Program-made: the position numbers and the translations under genes | The notes under the pieces: generated by a model | The model's database searches: none | Seen by the model: only the letters and a program-made list of their open reading frames with translations | What the model was told of the DNA's origin: nothing | Part shown: piece after piece, positions 25,310 through 33,066 of the stretch | Layout: every line of letters begins with the position of its first letter | How positions within the stretch are numbered: position 1 is the stretch's first letter | Source: Raineyella sp044508675 | Lineage (GTDB): Bacteria; Actinomycetota; Actinomycetes; Propionibacteriales; Propionibacteriaceae | Reading direction: 5' to 3' | Assembly: GCA_044508675.1 (NCBI GenBank) | Contig: JBIQHF010000003.1 | Location: 1 to 64,000 of the forward strand | Length of the DNA: 64,000 nucleotides

Positions 25310-26210
25310 TCCAGTAGGCCCAGGCCAGGCGCCGTACGGTGGCCAGGCGCTGGGGGGCGTCGATCTGCGGTTCGAGGGTGGCCAGGGTGCCGACGGCGCG
25401 TTGGTGGGCGCGGACCAGTCCGCGGGCCTGCAGGGGCATGCCGGGGGGCACGTGGCGTCCGTTGGGTGCGCAGGTGACGAACAGGGCCCGGTGGTCGCTG
25501 CCCTCCAGGGCGTTGACCAGGTGGGCGCGCCGGTCCAGCCAGACGTGGACCGCGCCGGTTGCCCAGCCGGGCAGTGGGGCCAGGGCCTGGCCGGTGTCGG
25601 GGTCGGGCTGCCAGTCGAGGGGCAGGTGGTCGGGGGCCGGGGTGCGGATCCAGGTGCCGGTGCCGGTGGTGTGCAGGTCGTCGGTGCGCAGGTCCACCAG
25701 CTGTTCGCTGGTGAGTCCGGCGGTGCCGACCAGGGCGATGGCGGCGGCGGCCCGGCCCATCAGGGGGGTGTTCTGGTGGCGTAGGGCCCGGACGGTGAGG
25801 ATGGTGTGCTCGGCCAGGTGGGCGGTGAGCTCGACCAGGGGGGTGGGGTCGTGGACGGGCGGGGGAGCGGGCTGTTGGGTGCGGGCGGCCAGCCAGCGCA
25901 GGGCCGAGGCCCGGGCCCGGACCGTGCGGGGTGATTCGGGTGCCTGGCGGTGGGGTCCGCGGACCCGTTGGCGCAGGCGGCCGGCGGTGGCCGCGGCCAG
26001 GTAGTCCTCGACGGCCTGGGGGGCGAGGAGCTCGGCGATGCTGACCCGGGCCATGGCCTTGACCCCGGCGCCGGCGGTGTAGTGGTCCAGGGCCGCGGTG
26101 ATGGCCCATTCGCGTTGGCGGGTGGTGGAGGCCGAGGCGTGCCCCGACAGCTCGTCGATGAGGTCGGGCAGCACGGCAAGGACACGATCCGAGGGAGAAA
26201 CCATCACCAT
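25278..26210 (-). CDS. Tyrosine-recombinase-like protein without clear catalytic residues
   Basis: A 310-residue protein. An N-terminal helical region resembles a SAM-like core-binding domain (SGHASASTTRQREWAITAALDHY). The second half has GTAGLTSEQLVDLRTDDL, which lines up with the box around the first catalytic Arg of tyrosine recombinases, but Thr stands where Arg belongs. No HxxR or final Tyr motif can be found near the C-terminus. It is either a decayed integrase or a DNA-binding protein derived from one. Its start lies beside the inverted repeats at 26217-26330. The assignment rests on a weak resemblance. Confidence 0.4.
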   Translation of the reverse strand: MVMVSPSDRVLAVLPDLIDELSGHASASTTRQREWAITAALDHYTAGAGVKAMARVSIAELLAPQAVEDYLAAATAGRLRQRVRGPHRQAPESPRTVRARASALRWLAARTQQPAPPPVHDPTPLVELTAHLAEHTILTVRALRHQNTPLMGRAAAAIALVGTAGLTSEQLVDLRTDDLHTTGTGTWIRTPAPDHLPLDWQPDPDTGQALAPLPGWATGAVHVWLDRRAHLVNALEGSDHRALFVTCAPNGRHVPPGMPLQARGLVRAHQRAVGTLATLEPQIDAPQRLATVRRLAWAYWISPAPAPAPR

Positions 26211-26216
26211 GACGCC

Positions 26217-26330
26217 ATAATAACAGGCCTGGGCGACCCGCCCCTCGGTGCCCCTCGCGTCACCACCCGAGTACCGCACAGCCGGGGTCGGGGGGGTCAA
26301 CAAGGGAGAGGTCGCCTAGGCCTGTTATCA
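26217..26330. repeat. Long inverted repeat beside the recombinase-like gene
   Basis: ATAACAGGCCTGGGCGACC (from 26220) and its inverted copy (26310-26328, with A for G at one place) match at 18 of 19 positions and are separated by about 70 bases. The core AGGCCT is itself palindromic. A third copy, inverted, lies at 58144-58163. The pair occupies the space between the divergent recombinase-like and MFS genes and could be an operator or a recombination site. Confidence 0.7.
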
Positions 26331-26403
26331 GATGTTGGTCAGGAGGCGATCGGGGCCGGGCACCGCCACGACGCCCCGATCGCACCGGCATAGGATCGGC
26401 CAG

Positions 26404-27675
26404 GTGGGGAAGGGCGAGAATCACACCGATCAGGACCGGGGGACCGCACCACGACATCCGTCGGCGTGGGCGGTGGTGTTCGCGTTCGGGCTGGTGAGCC
26501 TGTTCGCCGACATGGTCTACGAGGGCGCCCGCTCCCTCTACGGCCCGGCCCTGGTCGCCCTGGGCGCCTCGACCGCGATCGTCGGCCTGGTCACCGGCGC
26601 GGGGGAGGCGATGGCGCTGGTGCTGCGACTGTTCGCCGGACCGGTCGCCGACCGCCGCGGCGCCCACTGGTCGTTCACCCTCGCCGGCTACGCCCTGACC
26701 ACGATCTGCGTCCCCCTGCTGTTCTTCGCCCCCCGGTTCGGGGCCGCCGGCCTGCCGTTCGGTACGGCCATGATCCTGGCCGAACGCGCCGGCAAGGCGA
26801 TCCGATCCCCCTCCAAGTCCGCCCTGCTCGCCTACGCCGCCGGCGCCGTGGGGCGCGGCCGCGGCTTCGGGGTCCACAAGGCCCTGGACCAGCTCGGCGC
26901 CTTCGCCGGCCCCCTGCTGGTCGCCGCCGTGATCGCCGCCACCGGATCGCTCTGGCCCGGACTCGGCTGGCTGGTCCTGCCCGGCGCGGTGGCCATGGTG
27001 ATCCTGCTGGCCATCCGCCGTGCCGTCCCCGACCCGACCGTCTACGCACCCGAGCACCCACCCCAGCAGCACCCCTCGACCCCGACCTCCTGGTGGCGCG
27101 CCGCCGCCGGGGCCCACCTGCCCGGGGCATTCTTCCGATACGCGCTCGCCGCGGCCCTGACCACCGGCGGCCTGGTCACCTTCGCGGTGATCTCGGTCCA
27201 CCTGACCCGCGGCCTCGGCCTGGCCACCGCAGCCGTCCCGGCGCTCTACGCCGGCGCCATGCTCCTGGAGGCCCTCGCCGCCCTGGTCACCGGCTGGGCC
27301 TACGACCGGACCGGCCCCCAGGTGCTGTTCGCCGTACCGGTCCTGGTCGCCCTGGTCCCGGCCCTCGCCTTCGCCCCGACCCTGGCCCCCGCCCTGGCCG
27401 GCGTCGCGGTCTGGGCGGTGGCGTACGGCATCCAGGACTCCACCATCAAGGCCCTGGTCGCCGACCTGGTCCCCGGCCACCGCCTGGCCAGCGCGTACGG
27501 CATCTTCGCCGCCATCCAGGGCGCCTTCGCGATCCTCGGCGGCTGGACCGCCGGCTACCTGGTCGACCGCTCCCTGCCCGCCCTGGTCGTGGTGGTCGGG
27601 GCCAGCCAGGTGCTGGCCCTGGTCCTGCTATGGGCCTGCCAGCGCACCGCCGCTCGCTCGAGCGGATCGTCCTAG
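26404..27675 (+). CDS. MFS transporter
   Basis: A 423-residue membrane protein with about 11-12 helices. The MFS loop between helices 2 and 3 is visible as GPVADRRGAHWS, and a conserved AGKAIRSPSKSALLAYAA segment and an internal EAPEHPPQQHP-type cytoplasmic loop follow. It belongs to the drug/sugar-type facilitators often annotated only as MFS. The substrate cannot be predicted. GTG start; the preceding 190 bases hold the inverted repeats. Confidence 0.85.
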   Translation: MGKGENHTDQDRGTAPRHPSAWAVVFAFGLVSLFADMVYEGARSLYGPALVALGASTAIVGLVTGAGEAMALVLRLFAGPVADRRGAHWSFTLAGYALTTICVPLLFFAPRFGAAGLPFGTAMILAERAGKAIRSPSKSALLAYAAGAVGRGRGFGVHKALDQLGAFAGPLLVAAVIAATGSLWPGLGWLVLPGAVAMVILLAIRRAVPDPTVYAPEHPPQQHPSTPTSWWRAAAGAHLPGAFFRYALAAALTTGGLVTFAVISVHLTRGLGLATAAVPALYAGAMLLEALAALVTGWAYDRTGPQVLFAVPVLVALVPALAFAPTLAPALAGVAVWAVAYGIQDSTIKALVADLVPGHRLASAYGIFAAIQGAFAILGGWTAGYLVDRSLPALVVVVGASQVLALVLLWACQRTAARSSGSS

Positions 27676-27818
27676 GTACTTGCCCCTCATCCACAGCCCC
27701 GCACCGGGAAGGGACAGCTCGTGCAGGTCGGCGAACACCGCGGCCCCCTCGCCGTAGGCACCCATCTGCAGCGTCAGCACGCACCGGCCCTCCGCCAGCC
27801 TCTCCCACCGGACCACCC
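27672..27818 (-). pseudogene. Fragment of a GyrI-like (effector-binding) domain gene
   Basis: On the minus strand one frame reads WERLAEGRCVLTLQMGAYGE, then FADLHELSLPGAGLWMRGKY. This is the characteristic second half of a GyrI-like small-molecule-binding domain (compare the family pattern EGRCVQTLHVGSYDDE). No start and no first half remain, and the tail runs into the end of the MFS gene. It is a decayed remnant. Confidence 0.55.
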
Positions 27819-27991
27819 CGGGGCGGCCGGCCGCTCCCGGCCCCTGGCACGGCCCTGCCGACCCCCGCCCGGACCATGGCGGCCGTGGTCCAGCCCGGCA
27901 CCACGATCCTCGCCGTCCAATCCCACCCCGACATGCCCCGCCCGGCGGGAACACTGCCAGGTCCGGGCCCACCACAACGCCCCCCGGTGGC

Positions 27992-28339
27992 ATCACCACG
28001 CAGTCACCGCCACAGCTGACCGAGCTGCTCAGGGGCACGCTGGAGAGCATCGTCCTGGCGATCCTGGCCGTACGACCCGCGTACGGCTACCAGATCACCG
28101 CCCGGCTGCGGGAGAACGGACTCACCGACATCGCCGAGGGCACGGTCTACGCCCTGCTCACCCGGATCGAGAAGCGGGGCCTGGTCGACGTCGAGAAGCG
28201 GCCCTCCCAGAAGGGGCCGCCACGCAAGGTCTCCACACCCAATGCCCAAGGGCGAGAATCCCTGGACGCGTTCTGGAGGACATGGAGCTTCCTCGCAGAA
28301 CGACTGGACAAGCTCCGCACGGAAGAGGGCCAGCCATGA
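27992..28339 (+). CDS. PadR-family transcriptional regulator, start codon missing
   Basis: The frame encodes an intact PadR domain of about 110 residues (QLTELLRGTLESIVLAILAVRPAYGYQITARL, then EGTVYALLTRIEKRGLVDVEKR and a C-terminal helix FWRTWSFLAERLDKLR). PadR proteins repress neighbouring transport genes. No ATG, GTG or TTG exists in frame where homologues begin; ATC at 27992 or CTG at 28016 would have to serve, so the gene may have lost its start. It overlaps the DUF1048 gene by ATGA. Both downstream genes are broken, so the locus is probably decaying. Confidence 0.7.
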   Translation: MTTQSPPQLTELLRGTLESIVLAILAVRPAYGYQITARLRENGLTDIAEGTVYALLTRIEKRGLVDVEKRPSQKGPPRKVSTPNAQGRESLDAFWRTWSFLAERLDKLRTEEGQP

Positions 28340-28763
28340 CCGACACATGGATCCAGAAGGTCACCGGGTCACTGGAGCAGAAGAAGCAGTACCGCCGGTA
28401 CCGCGCCAGGGCAGCACACCTGCCGCCCGACCACCGCGCCGCGGTCGAGGCACCGGAACGGTACCCGACTTGCCACGGGGCCATCGTGCGGGGTGACACC
28501 CTGGTGGCGATGCTGGCCGACCTGGCCGACCTGTTCGAGCAGGGCGCGGCCGACGGCACCACGGTCCGCCAGATCGTGGGGGAGGACCCCGGCGAGTTCG
28601 CCGAGACCTTCCTGCAGAACTCCTCGAAGGGCAATGGATCAACACCGAGCGGCAACGACTGACCGCCGCCATCGACCACGTGACCGACCCCGACAACGAC
28701 AACGGCCGCCCCGACAGGGGCCGGCACCCCGCCATCGTCGGCAACGACGCGCCAGCAGCATAA
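28336..28763 (+). pseudogene. DUF1048 family gene with 3' frameshift
   Basis: The open frame gives 108 residues beginning MTDTWIQKVTGSLEQKKQYRRYRARA and containing DTLVAMLADLADLFEQGAADGT, typical of DUF1048 proteins found next to PadR regulators. At about 28625 the frame slips: the normal ending (EGQWINTERQRLTAAIDH) continues in a neighbouring frame to a TAA at 28761. The shortened product may still be made, but the C-terminal helix is replaced by an unrelated tail. Confidence 0.75.
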
Positions 28764-28772
28764 GGAACCACC

Positions 28773-29242
28773 ATGACCACCCACTTCGCCACCGACACAG
28801 CCATCCTGCTGGGACGCTCGCTGCGGCACGTCACGCGCAGCCCGGACACCAGCACGGTCAACGATCACCCCGATCGCGCTCCCGGCGCTGTTCACGTACG
28901 TCCTCGGCGGCGCGATCATGGCGCTGTCCACCCTGGCACTGACCTGGGTGGCGGTGATCGCCGGCCTGTCGGCGAAGTCCGTGGACGGCGCCGGAGCCTT
29001 CTCCTACCCGATCATCTTCCTGCCGTTCATCAGTTCGGCGTTCGTCCCGACCGCCACCCTGCCCGCCCCGGTCCGTGCCCTCGCCAGAACCAGCCGGTCA
29101 CCTCCATCGTCGACACGATCCGGGCCCTGCTCGCCGGGCAGCCGGTCGGCAGCAGCATCTGGGCCGCGCTCGCCTGGTGTGCGGGCTGCTCGCGGTCGCA
29201 TACGCGGTGAGCATGCTCAGCTACCGGCGCGCGATCTCCTGA
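28773..29242 (+). pseudogene. ABC-2 type permease remnant (internal deletion, frameshifts)
   Basis: Read across three frames, the sequence gives the start (TDTAILLGRSLRHVTRSPDT), middle (FTYVLGGAI) and end (ALTWVAVIAGLSAKSVDGAG, FSYPIIFLPFISSAFVPT, QPVTSIVDTIRALLAGQPVG, SYRRAIS) of a DrrB-like ABC-2 permease. Roughly 100 residues after GGAI are missing and at least three frameshifts are present. In comparable loci PadR, DUF1048, an ATPase and this permease form one operon; here the ATPase gene is gone entirely. Confidence 0.8.
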
Positions 29243-29252
29243 CCGCCCGGTC

Positions 29253-29591
29253 TCACTCGCCCACGGTCCGGGCGGCGGTGACCATCCCGTGCAGGGCGAC
29301 CGCCGCCATCGCCTGCAGGGCGGCGAGGTGACCAGCCAACGCCCGTCGACCGGCCGGCAGGATCCGCACCCAGGTGCGGGCCCGCCCCTTCTGGCCCGCC
29401 GGTCGCTCCATGCGCACGTATCCGGCATCCGCCAGGACCTTCAGGTGCTTGGAAGCGACCGAGTCCGTCACCCCCAGGTAGTCACGGACCATCCCGAACT
29501 CCAGGGAATCCACCCCCGCCAGCAGGGCCAAGGACTTCAGCCGCTGAGGGGCGTGCACGATGTCGTTGAATCCCTGCTCCGGGGTGCTCAT
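29253..29591 (-). CDS. Winged-helix transcriptional regulator
   Basis: A 112-residue one-domain regulator of the MarR/ArsR-like winged-helix type (RLKSLALLAGVDSLEFGMVRDYLGVTDSVASKHLKVLADAGYV, then the wing RMERPAGQKGRARTWVRI). No cysteine metal site is present. It is divergent from the hydrolase gene at 29785, and two dyads lie in between, so it probably controls that gene and itself. Confidence 0.85.
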   Translation of the reverse strand: MSTPEQGFNDIVHAPQRLKSLALLAGVDSLEFGMVRDYLGVTDSVASKHLKVLADAGYVRMERPAGQKGRARTWVRILPAGRRALAGHLAALQAMAAVALHGMVTAARTVGE

Positions 29592-29693
29592 CGGGTCCCC
29601 CTCGGGCGCGCAGGACCGCGGTGGTACCCCTTGCGGTGCACCGCCGCGAACCGGTTGTCGACAGCACTGGTGGTCATGGCAGCACCAGCTTAT

Positions 29694-29742
29694 CTTTCTG
29701 ACATGGAAAGGTGAAAGTTTCTTTCTCTTTCCGCAACGGAAA
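29694..29742. promoter_or_regulatory. Two dyads between divergent regulator and hydrolase genes
   Basis: CTTTC-N7-GAAAG lies at 29694-29710 and TTTCC-N5-GGAAA at 29728-29742, in a local purine/pyrimidine-rich AT-richer patch. Both are plausible operators for the winged-helix regulator encoded on the left. Confidence 0.5.
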
Positions 29743-29784
29743 ACTAGGGGTGCAGTCAGAGGCATCCGATCCCGGGAGGGTCCC

Positions 29785-30492
29785 ATGACAACGTACGTCC
29801 TGATTCCCGGAGCCGGTGGGCAGGTCTCCTTCTGGCGCCGACTGGTCCCAGAACTGCACGACCGCGGTCACCGGGCCATTGCCGTGGGCCTACCGGCGGG
29901 CGACGAGAGTGCAGGTCTGGCCACGTACGCCGACACCGTGGTGCGGGCTGTCGACGTCGCCGGACCGGTAACGATCGTCGCCCAGTCCATGGGTGGCCTG
30001 ACCGCACCTCTGGTGTGCGACCGGCTCGAGGTCGAGCAGATCGTCCTGGTCAATGCGATGACCCCGACGCCGGGAGAGACCGGTGGCCAGTGGTGGGCCA
30101 CCACCGGTCAGGCTGCCGCGATGCGGCAGTACGCGGCCCAGCAGGGCCTGGACCCGGAGGCCCTCGACGTGTGGGAGCTGTACTTCCACGATGCCGACGC
30201 CGGGCTCCTCGCCGAGGTGAGGGCCGCCCCGGAGGCGCCGCAGTCGGGCCGGCCCTTCGAGGACCCGTGGCCGTTGCCGGCGTGGCCCGAGGTGCCGACC
30301 CGCTTCCTGGCCGCCCGCGATGACCGGCTGTTCCCCCTGGACTTCCAACGACGCGTCGTTGCCGAGCGGCTCGGCCTCGAGGTCGAGCCGACCCCGGGCG
30401 GGCACCTGAGCTCCCTGACCCAGCCCACCGCCATCGCCATCGCGCTCACCGGCGGCCCACCTGCCGGCCGCGGTCGGACCACGGCAGGGTGA
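29785..30492 (+). CDS. Alpha/beta-hydrolase
   Basis: A 235-residue alpha/beta-hydrolase. The oxyanion region VLIPGAGG starts the fold, the nucleophile elbow is AQSMGG with S68, an acid lies near FLAARDDRLFP, and the catalytic His is in GGHLSSLTQP. It resembles salicylate-esterase-like or EstC-type hydrolases used on small esters; the substrate is unknown. GGGAGGG precedes the ATG. It seems to be the target of the divergent winged-helix regulator. Confidence 0.85.
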   Translation: MTTYVLIPGAGGQVSFWRRLVPELHDRGHRAIAVGLPAGDESAGLATYADTVVRAVDVAGPVTIVAQSMGGLTAPLVCDRLEVEQIVLVNAMTPTPGETGGQWWATTGQAAAMRQYAAQQGLDPEALDVWELYFHDADAGLLAEVRAAPEAPQSGRPFEDPWPLPAWPEVPTRFLAARDDRLFPLDFQRRVVAERLGLEVEPTPGGHLSSLTQPTAIAIALTGGPPAGRGRTTAG

Positions 30493-30599
30493 CAGCTGCC
30501 CGAGCCGTCAGTGGTGGACGCGACCGGCTCGGGGCACAGGTCACCGGAACGAGTATCGGGTCCCGATGGACACTTCGGGGGACGGCGCCCCGGACCCGA

Positions 30600-31238
30600 T
30601 CACCCGCGGGAGGTGTGGTGCAGGAACTCGTCCCACCAGCGCGGACCGCGTACGGCGACCCGGCCCTCCCGCGAGTCCCCGATCAGCCGGATCTGCGGCT
30701 TGCCGGCCGCGGCCACGGTCGGCGCATCGAAGGTCACCCAGGACCAGCCCTGACCCGTGCGCATCTGCTCGTGCTCGACGCCCCAGCCCTCGGGGACGAT
30801 CAGCACGAATGACCCCCAGGCCCCGCGCAGCTCGATGGTGACCCGGCCGTTCGGCGGCGGGACGGCCTCCAGCATGTTGAGCACGACGGCCGACCAGGTC
30901 GGTTCGGCGATGATCCACTCCGGCACCGTCCAGCGTCCGGCCCGCACGATGCCCCGGTAGGCGGCCCGCAGTACGACTGCCTCCCGCGTCGCCGGCGTAC
31001 GGTCCTCACCGATCGCGGGCAACGGCGCGACAGGGGCGTGGCCGGCCGGCAGGTCGACGATCAGGTCCTGGAGCTCGGACTGGAAGCGGGCCGCACTGGC
31101 GGCTTCCATCCGCATCTCCAGTTCCTCCAGCGTCAATCTGCCCTCGGCGGTGGCTGCGGTCAGGATGTCGATGACCCGGTCGCGGTCGGCGTGACCGGCC
31201 CGGATCCGGGGCTGCGGCGACTCGGAGAACTGCTCCAC
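30600..31238 (-). CDS. DUF1707-domain protein
   Basis: A 212-residue protein. The N-terminal DUF1707 segment is clear (RAGHADRDRVIDILTAATAEGRLTLEELEMRM). The remaining part is a beta-rich domain without membrane helices (RVTIELRGAWGSFVLIVPEGW). DUF1707 proteins are typical of actinobacteria and of unknown role. GTG at 31238 is chosen; its ribosome binding site is weak. Confidence 0.8.
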   Translation of the reverse strand: MEQFSESPQPRIRAGHADRDRVIDILTAATAEGRLTLEELEMRMEAASAARFQSELQDLIVDLPAGHAPVAPLPAIGEDRTPATREAVVLRAAYRGIVRAGRWTVPEWIIAEPTWSAVVLNMLEAVPPPNGRVTIELRGAWGSFVLIVPEGWGVEHEQMRTGQGWSWVTFDAPTVAAAGKPQIRLIGDSREGRVAVRGPRWWDEFLHHTSRG

Positions 31239-31320
31239 CTTCAGCCCCGTACGTGTGCCGCCGGGGCGGGCATCGAGTGACCGGAGGGGCGGGAGGGAAG
31301 CGCAGTCATGGTTCCCGAGC

Positions 31321-32418
31321 CTAGCGCGCCACCGGATCGATCCGCCGCGGCGCCAGGATGCCCTCGGCCCGATAGATCCGGTCGAGCCCCTCGGCGATCC
31401 GTGCCACGTCGACCGCCTCGGCGGCCCGGCGCCCGGCCGCGGTGAGGTCCGGGAGGTCGCCGTCGAGCAGGGAGCGCAGGCGCCGTTCGACATCGTCGCC
31501 GAACGTCTCCCCCCGGCCGCGGACCATGTGGGTGACCCGGCCGTCGGGCAGCCAGTCGCGGTAGATCGGAATGTCACGCACCACCACCGGTGTCCCGCAG
31601 GCCAGTGCCTCGAGCAGCACGATGCCCTCGGTCTCCTCCTTGGTGAGGAAGCAGAACGCGTCCGCCCCGCAGTAGGCGTCCCGCAGCACCTCCTTGGCCA
31701 CGTAGCCGGGGAAGTGGCAGTTCGCCGGTGCCGAGGCCACCGCTGCGGCCACGTCGCGGGTGATCAGCCGCTCGTCGGTGCGTCCGTACCAGACGAAGTG
31801 GACCTGCGGCAGGCGCCGGGCGACGCTGACCCAATCGAGGATTCCCTTGCGCACCATCTGTAGCCCCACGCTGACCACGACCGGCGCGTCCGGGGCCAGG
31901 CCGAGGGTGTGGCGCAGCCGCGGGCGGGCCGAGGGGTCGGGCCGGAAGAACGTGGTGTCGACACCATTGGACAGGACGTGGATGGTGGTCCGGATCCCGT
32001 ACGCCGGCCCGGATACCAGGGACCGGGCGTACGGGGTCGGGGTGACCACGGCGTCGCCGCGCCGGTAGATCCAGGCGATCCAGCGTCGGAACAGCCCGGA
32101 GACCCGGTTGGCGCCGGTGAACGAGTCCCGGAAGTCCTCTTCGGTGGAGTGGGCCCACACCAGGACCAGGCGCCCGCGCCGGCGCGCCCACGCGGACATC
32201 AGTGGTGTGTCGGGGAAGGGTGTGTTGAGATGGACCACGTCGTAGTCCGCCCACGGGTTCGTCACCACCTGATGGCCCAGGGCGCGGACGGCGTGCTGCT
32301 GGTGGCGGATCGCCTCGCCGATGCCGGACTGGGTGGCCAGGGCGGCGAGCCCGGTGGGAAACAGGACCCGCAGCCCGGTCCTGGGGCGGCCCGCCCCGGT
32401 CTCCGGACGACTCACCAT
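31321..32418 (-). CDS. GT4 glycosyltransferase, LafB-like
   Basis: A 365-residue GT-B enzyme. The nucleotide-sugar domain shows SNGVDTTFFRPD and the retaining GT4 EX7E motif EETEGIVLLEALACGTP. The N-terminal stretch VVHLNTPFP and HSTEEDFRDSFTGANRVSGLF resembles alpha-1,2-glycosyltransferases acting on glucosyl-diacylglycerol (LafB type). With the GT4 at 33067 and the VTT membrane protein it could build a diglycosyl-diacylglycerol or lipoglycan anchor. Its start overlaps the VTT gene by seven bases. The acceptor assignment is by family resemblance only. Confidence 0.8.
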   Translation of the reverse strand: MVSRPETGAGRPRTGLRVLFPTGLAALATQSGIGEAIRHQQHAVRALGHQVVTNPWADYDVVHLNTPFPDTPLMSAWARRRGRLVLVWAHSTEEDFRDSFTGANRVSGLFRRWIAWIYRRGDAVVTPTPYARSLVSGPAYGIRTTIHVLSNGVDTTFFRPDPSARPRLRHTLGLAPDAPVVVSVGLQMVRKGILDWVSVARRLPQVHFVWYGRTDERLITRDVAAAVASAPANCHFPGYVAKEVLRDAYCGADAFCFLTKEETEGIVLLEALACGTPVVVRDIPIYRDWLPDGRVTHMVRGRGETFGDDVERRLRSLLDGDLPDLTAAGRRAAEAVDVARIAEGLDRIYRAEGILAPRRIDPVAR

Positions 32419-33065
32419 GGCAGGAACCTCACCAGCAGAGCGCTGATGCCCAGCCCGTACGCCATGATGGCCCAGGGCTTGCACAACAGGATGATGAGCA
32501 CGAAGGAGCGCCACCGCATCCGGGTGGTGCCGGCCAGGTAGCAGAGCATGTCGTCCGGGGCGACCGGCAGGGCGATGGCGATCGCGAACGCGCGCGTGAA
32601 GTGGGGGCTGCGGGTCCAGCCCAGGTATTTCTCGACCGTCCGCGGGGCGAACATCCGCTCGATCAGGCCCAGTCCGACCCGCCGGGCGATGAGGAAGTTC
32701 AGCATCGAGCCGGCGCAGATCGACAGGTAGTTGTAGATCGTGCCTTCGACCGGGCCGAACAGCAGCGGGCCGGCGACCACCAGGATCCCGCCGGGCAGGA
32801 TCGGGAACACCACCGAGGCGCAGCTGGCGACCATGAAGATCAACGGCCCGAAGAACCCCATCGAGTCCATGAACGCCTGCAGGTTCTCCAGGGAGGACAG
32901 CACCCCGGTTCGCAGGCCGACGACCACGATCGCGAGGCTGGCCGCGAAGCCGACCAACGGGCTGATCATCGACGCCAGGCGCAGCGGATCGCGGGGGCGG
33001 TGGGGGCCCTGGCCATCCTGGTCGGTGATCATCGGTGACTCGGCAGGGGGGAGCACGGTGGTCAT
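32412..33065 (-). CDS. VTT-domain (TVP38/DedA-like) membrane protein
   Basis: A 217-residue membrane protein with about five hydrophobic stretches. The VTT/SNARE-associated motif is seen as FPILPGGILVVAGPLLFGPVEG and, later, AIALPVAPDDMLCYLAGTTRM. Relatives translocate or scramble lipids. Located between two glycolipid-type glycosyltransferase genes with essentially no gap, it may flip the lipid acceptor or product. Confidence 0.85.
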   Translation of the reverse strand: MTTVLPPAESPMITDQDGQGPHRPRDPLRLASMISPLVGFAASLAIVVVGLRTGVLSSLENLQAFMDSMGFFGPLIFMVASCASVVFPILPGGILVVAGPLLFGPVEGTIYNYLSICAGSMLNFLIARRVGLGLIERMFAPRTVEKYLGWTRSPHFTRAFAIAIALPVAPDDMLCYLAGTTRMRWRSFVLIILLCKPWAIMAYGLGISALLVRFLPW

Positions 33066-33066
33066 C

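Noticed and set aside
27674..27990. A plus-strand protein in front of the PadR gene
   Set aside because: The open frames have no start with a ribosome binding site and no family pattern; the minus strand carries the GyrI-like remnant instead.
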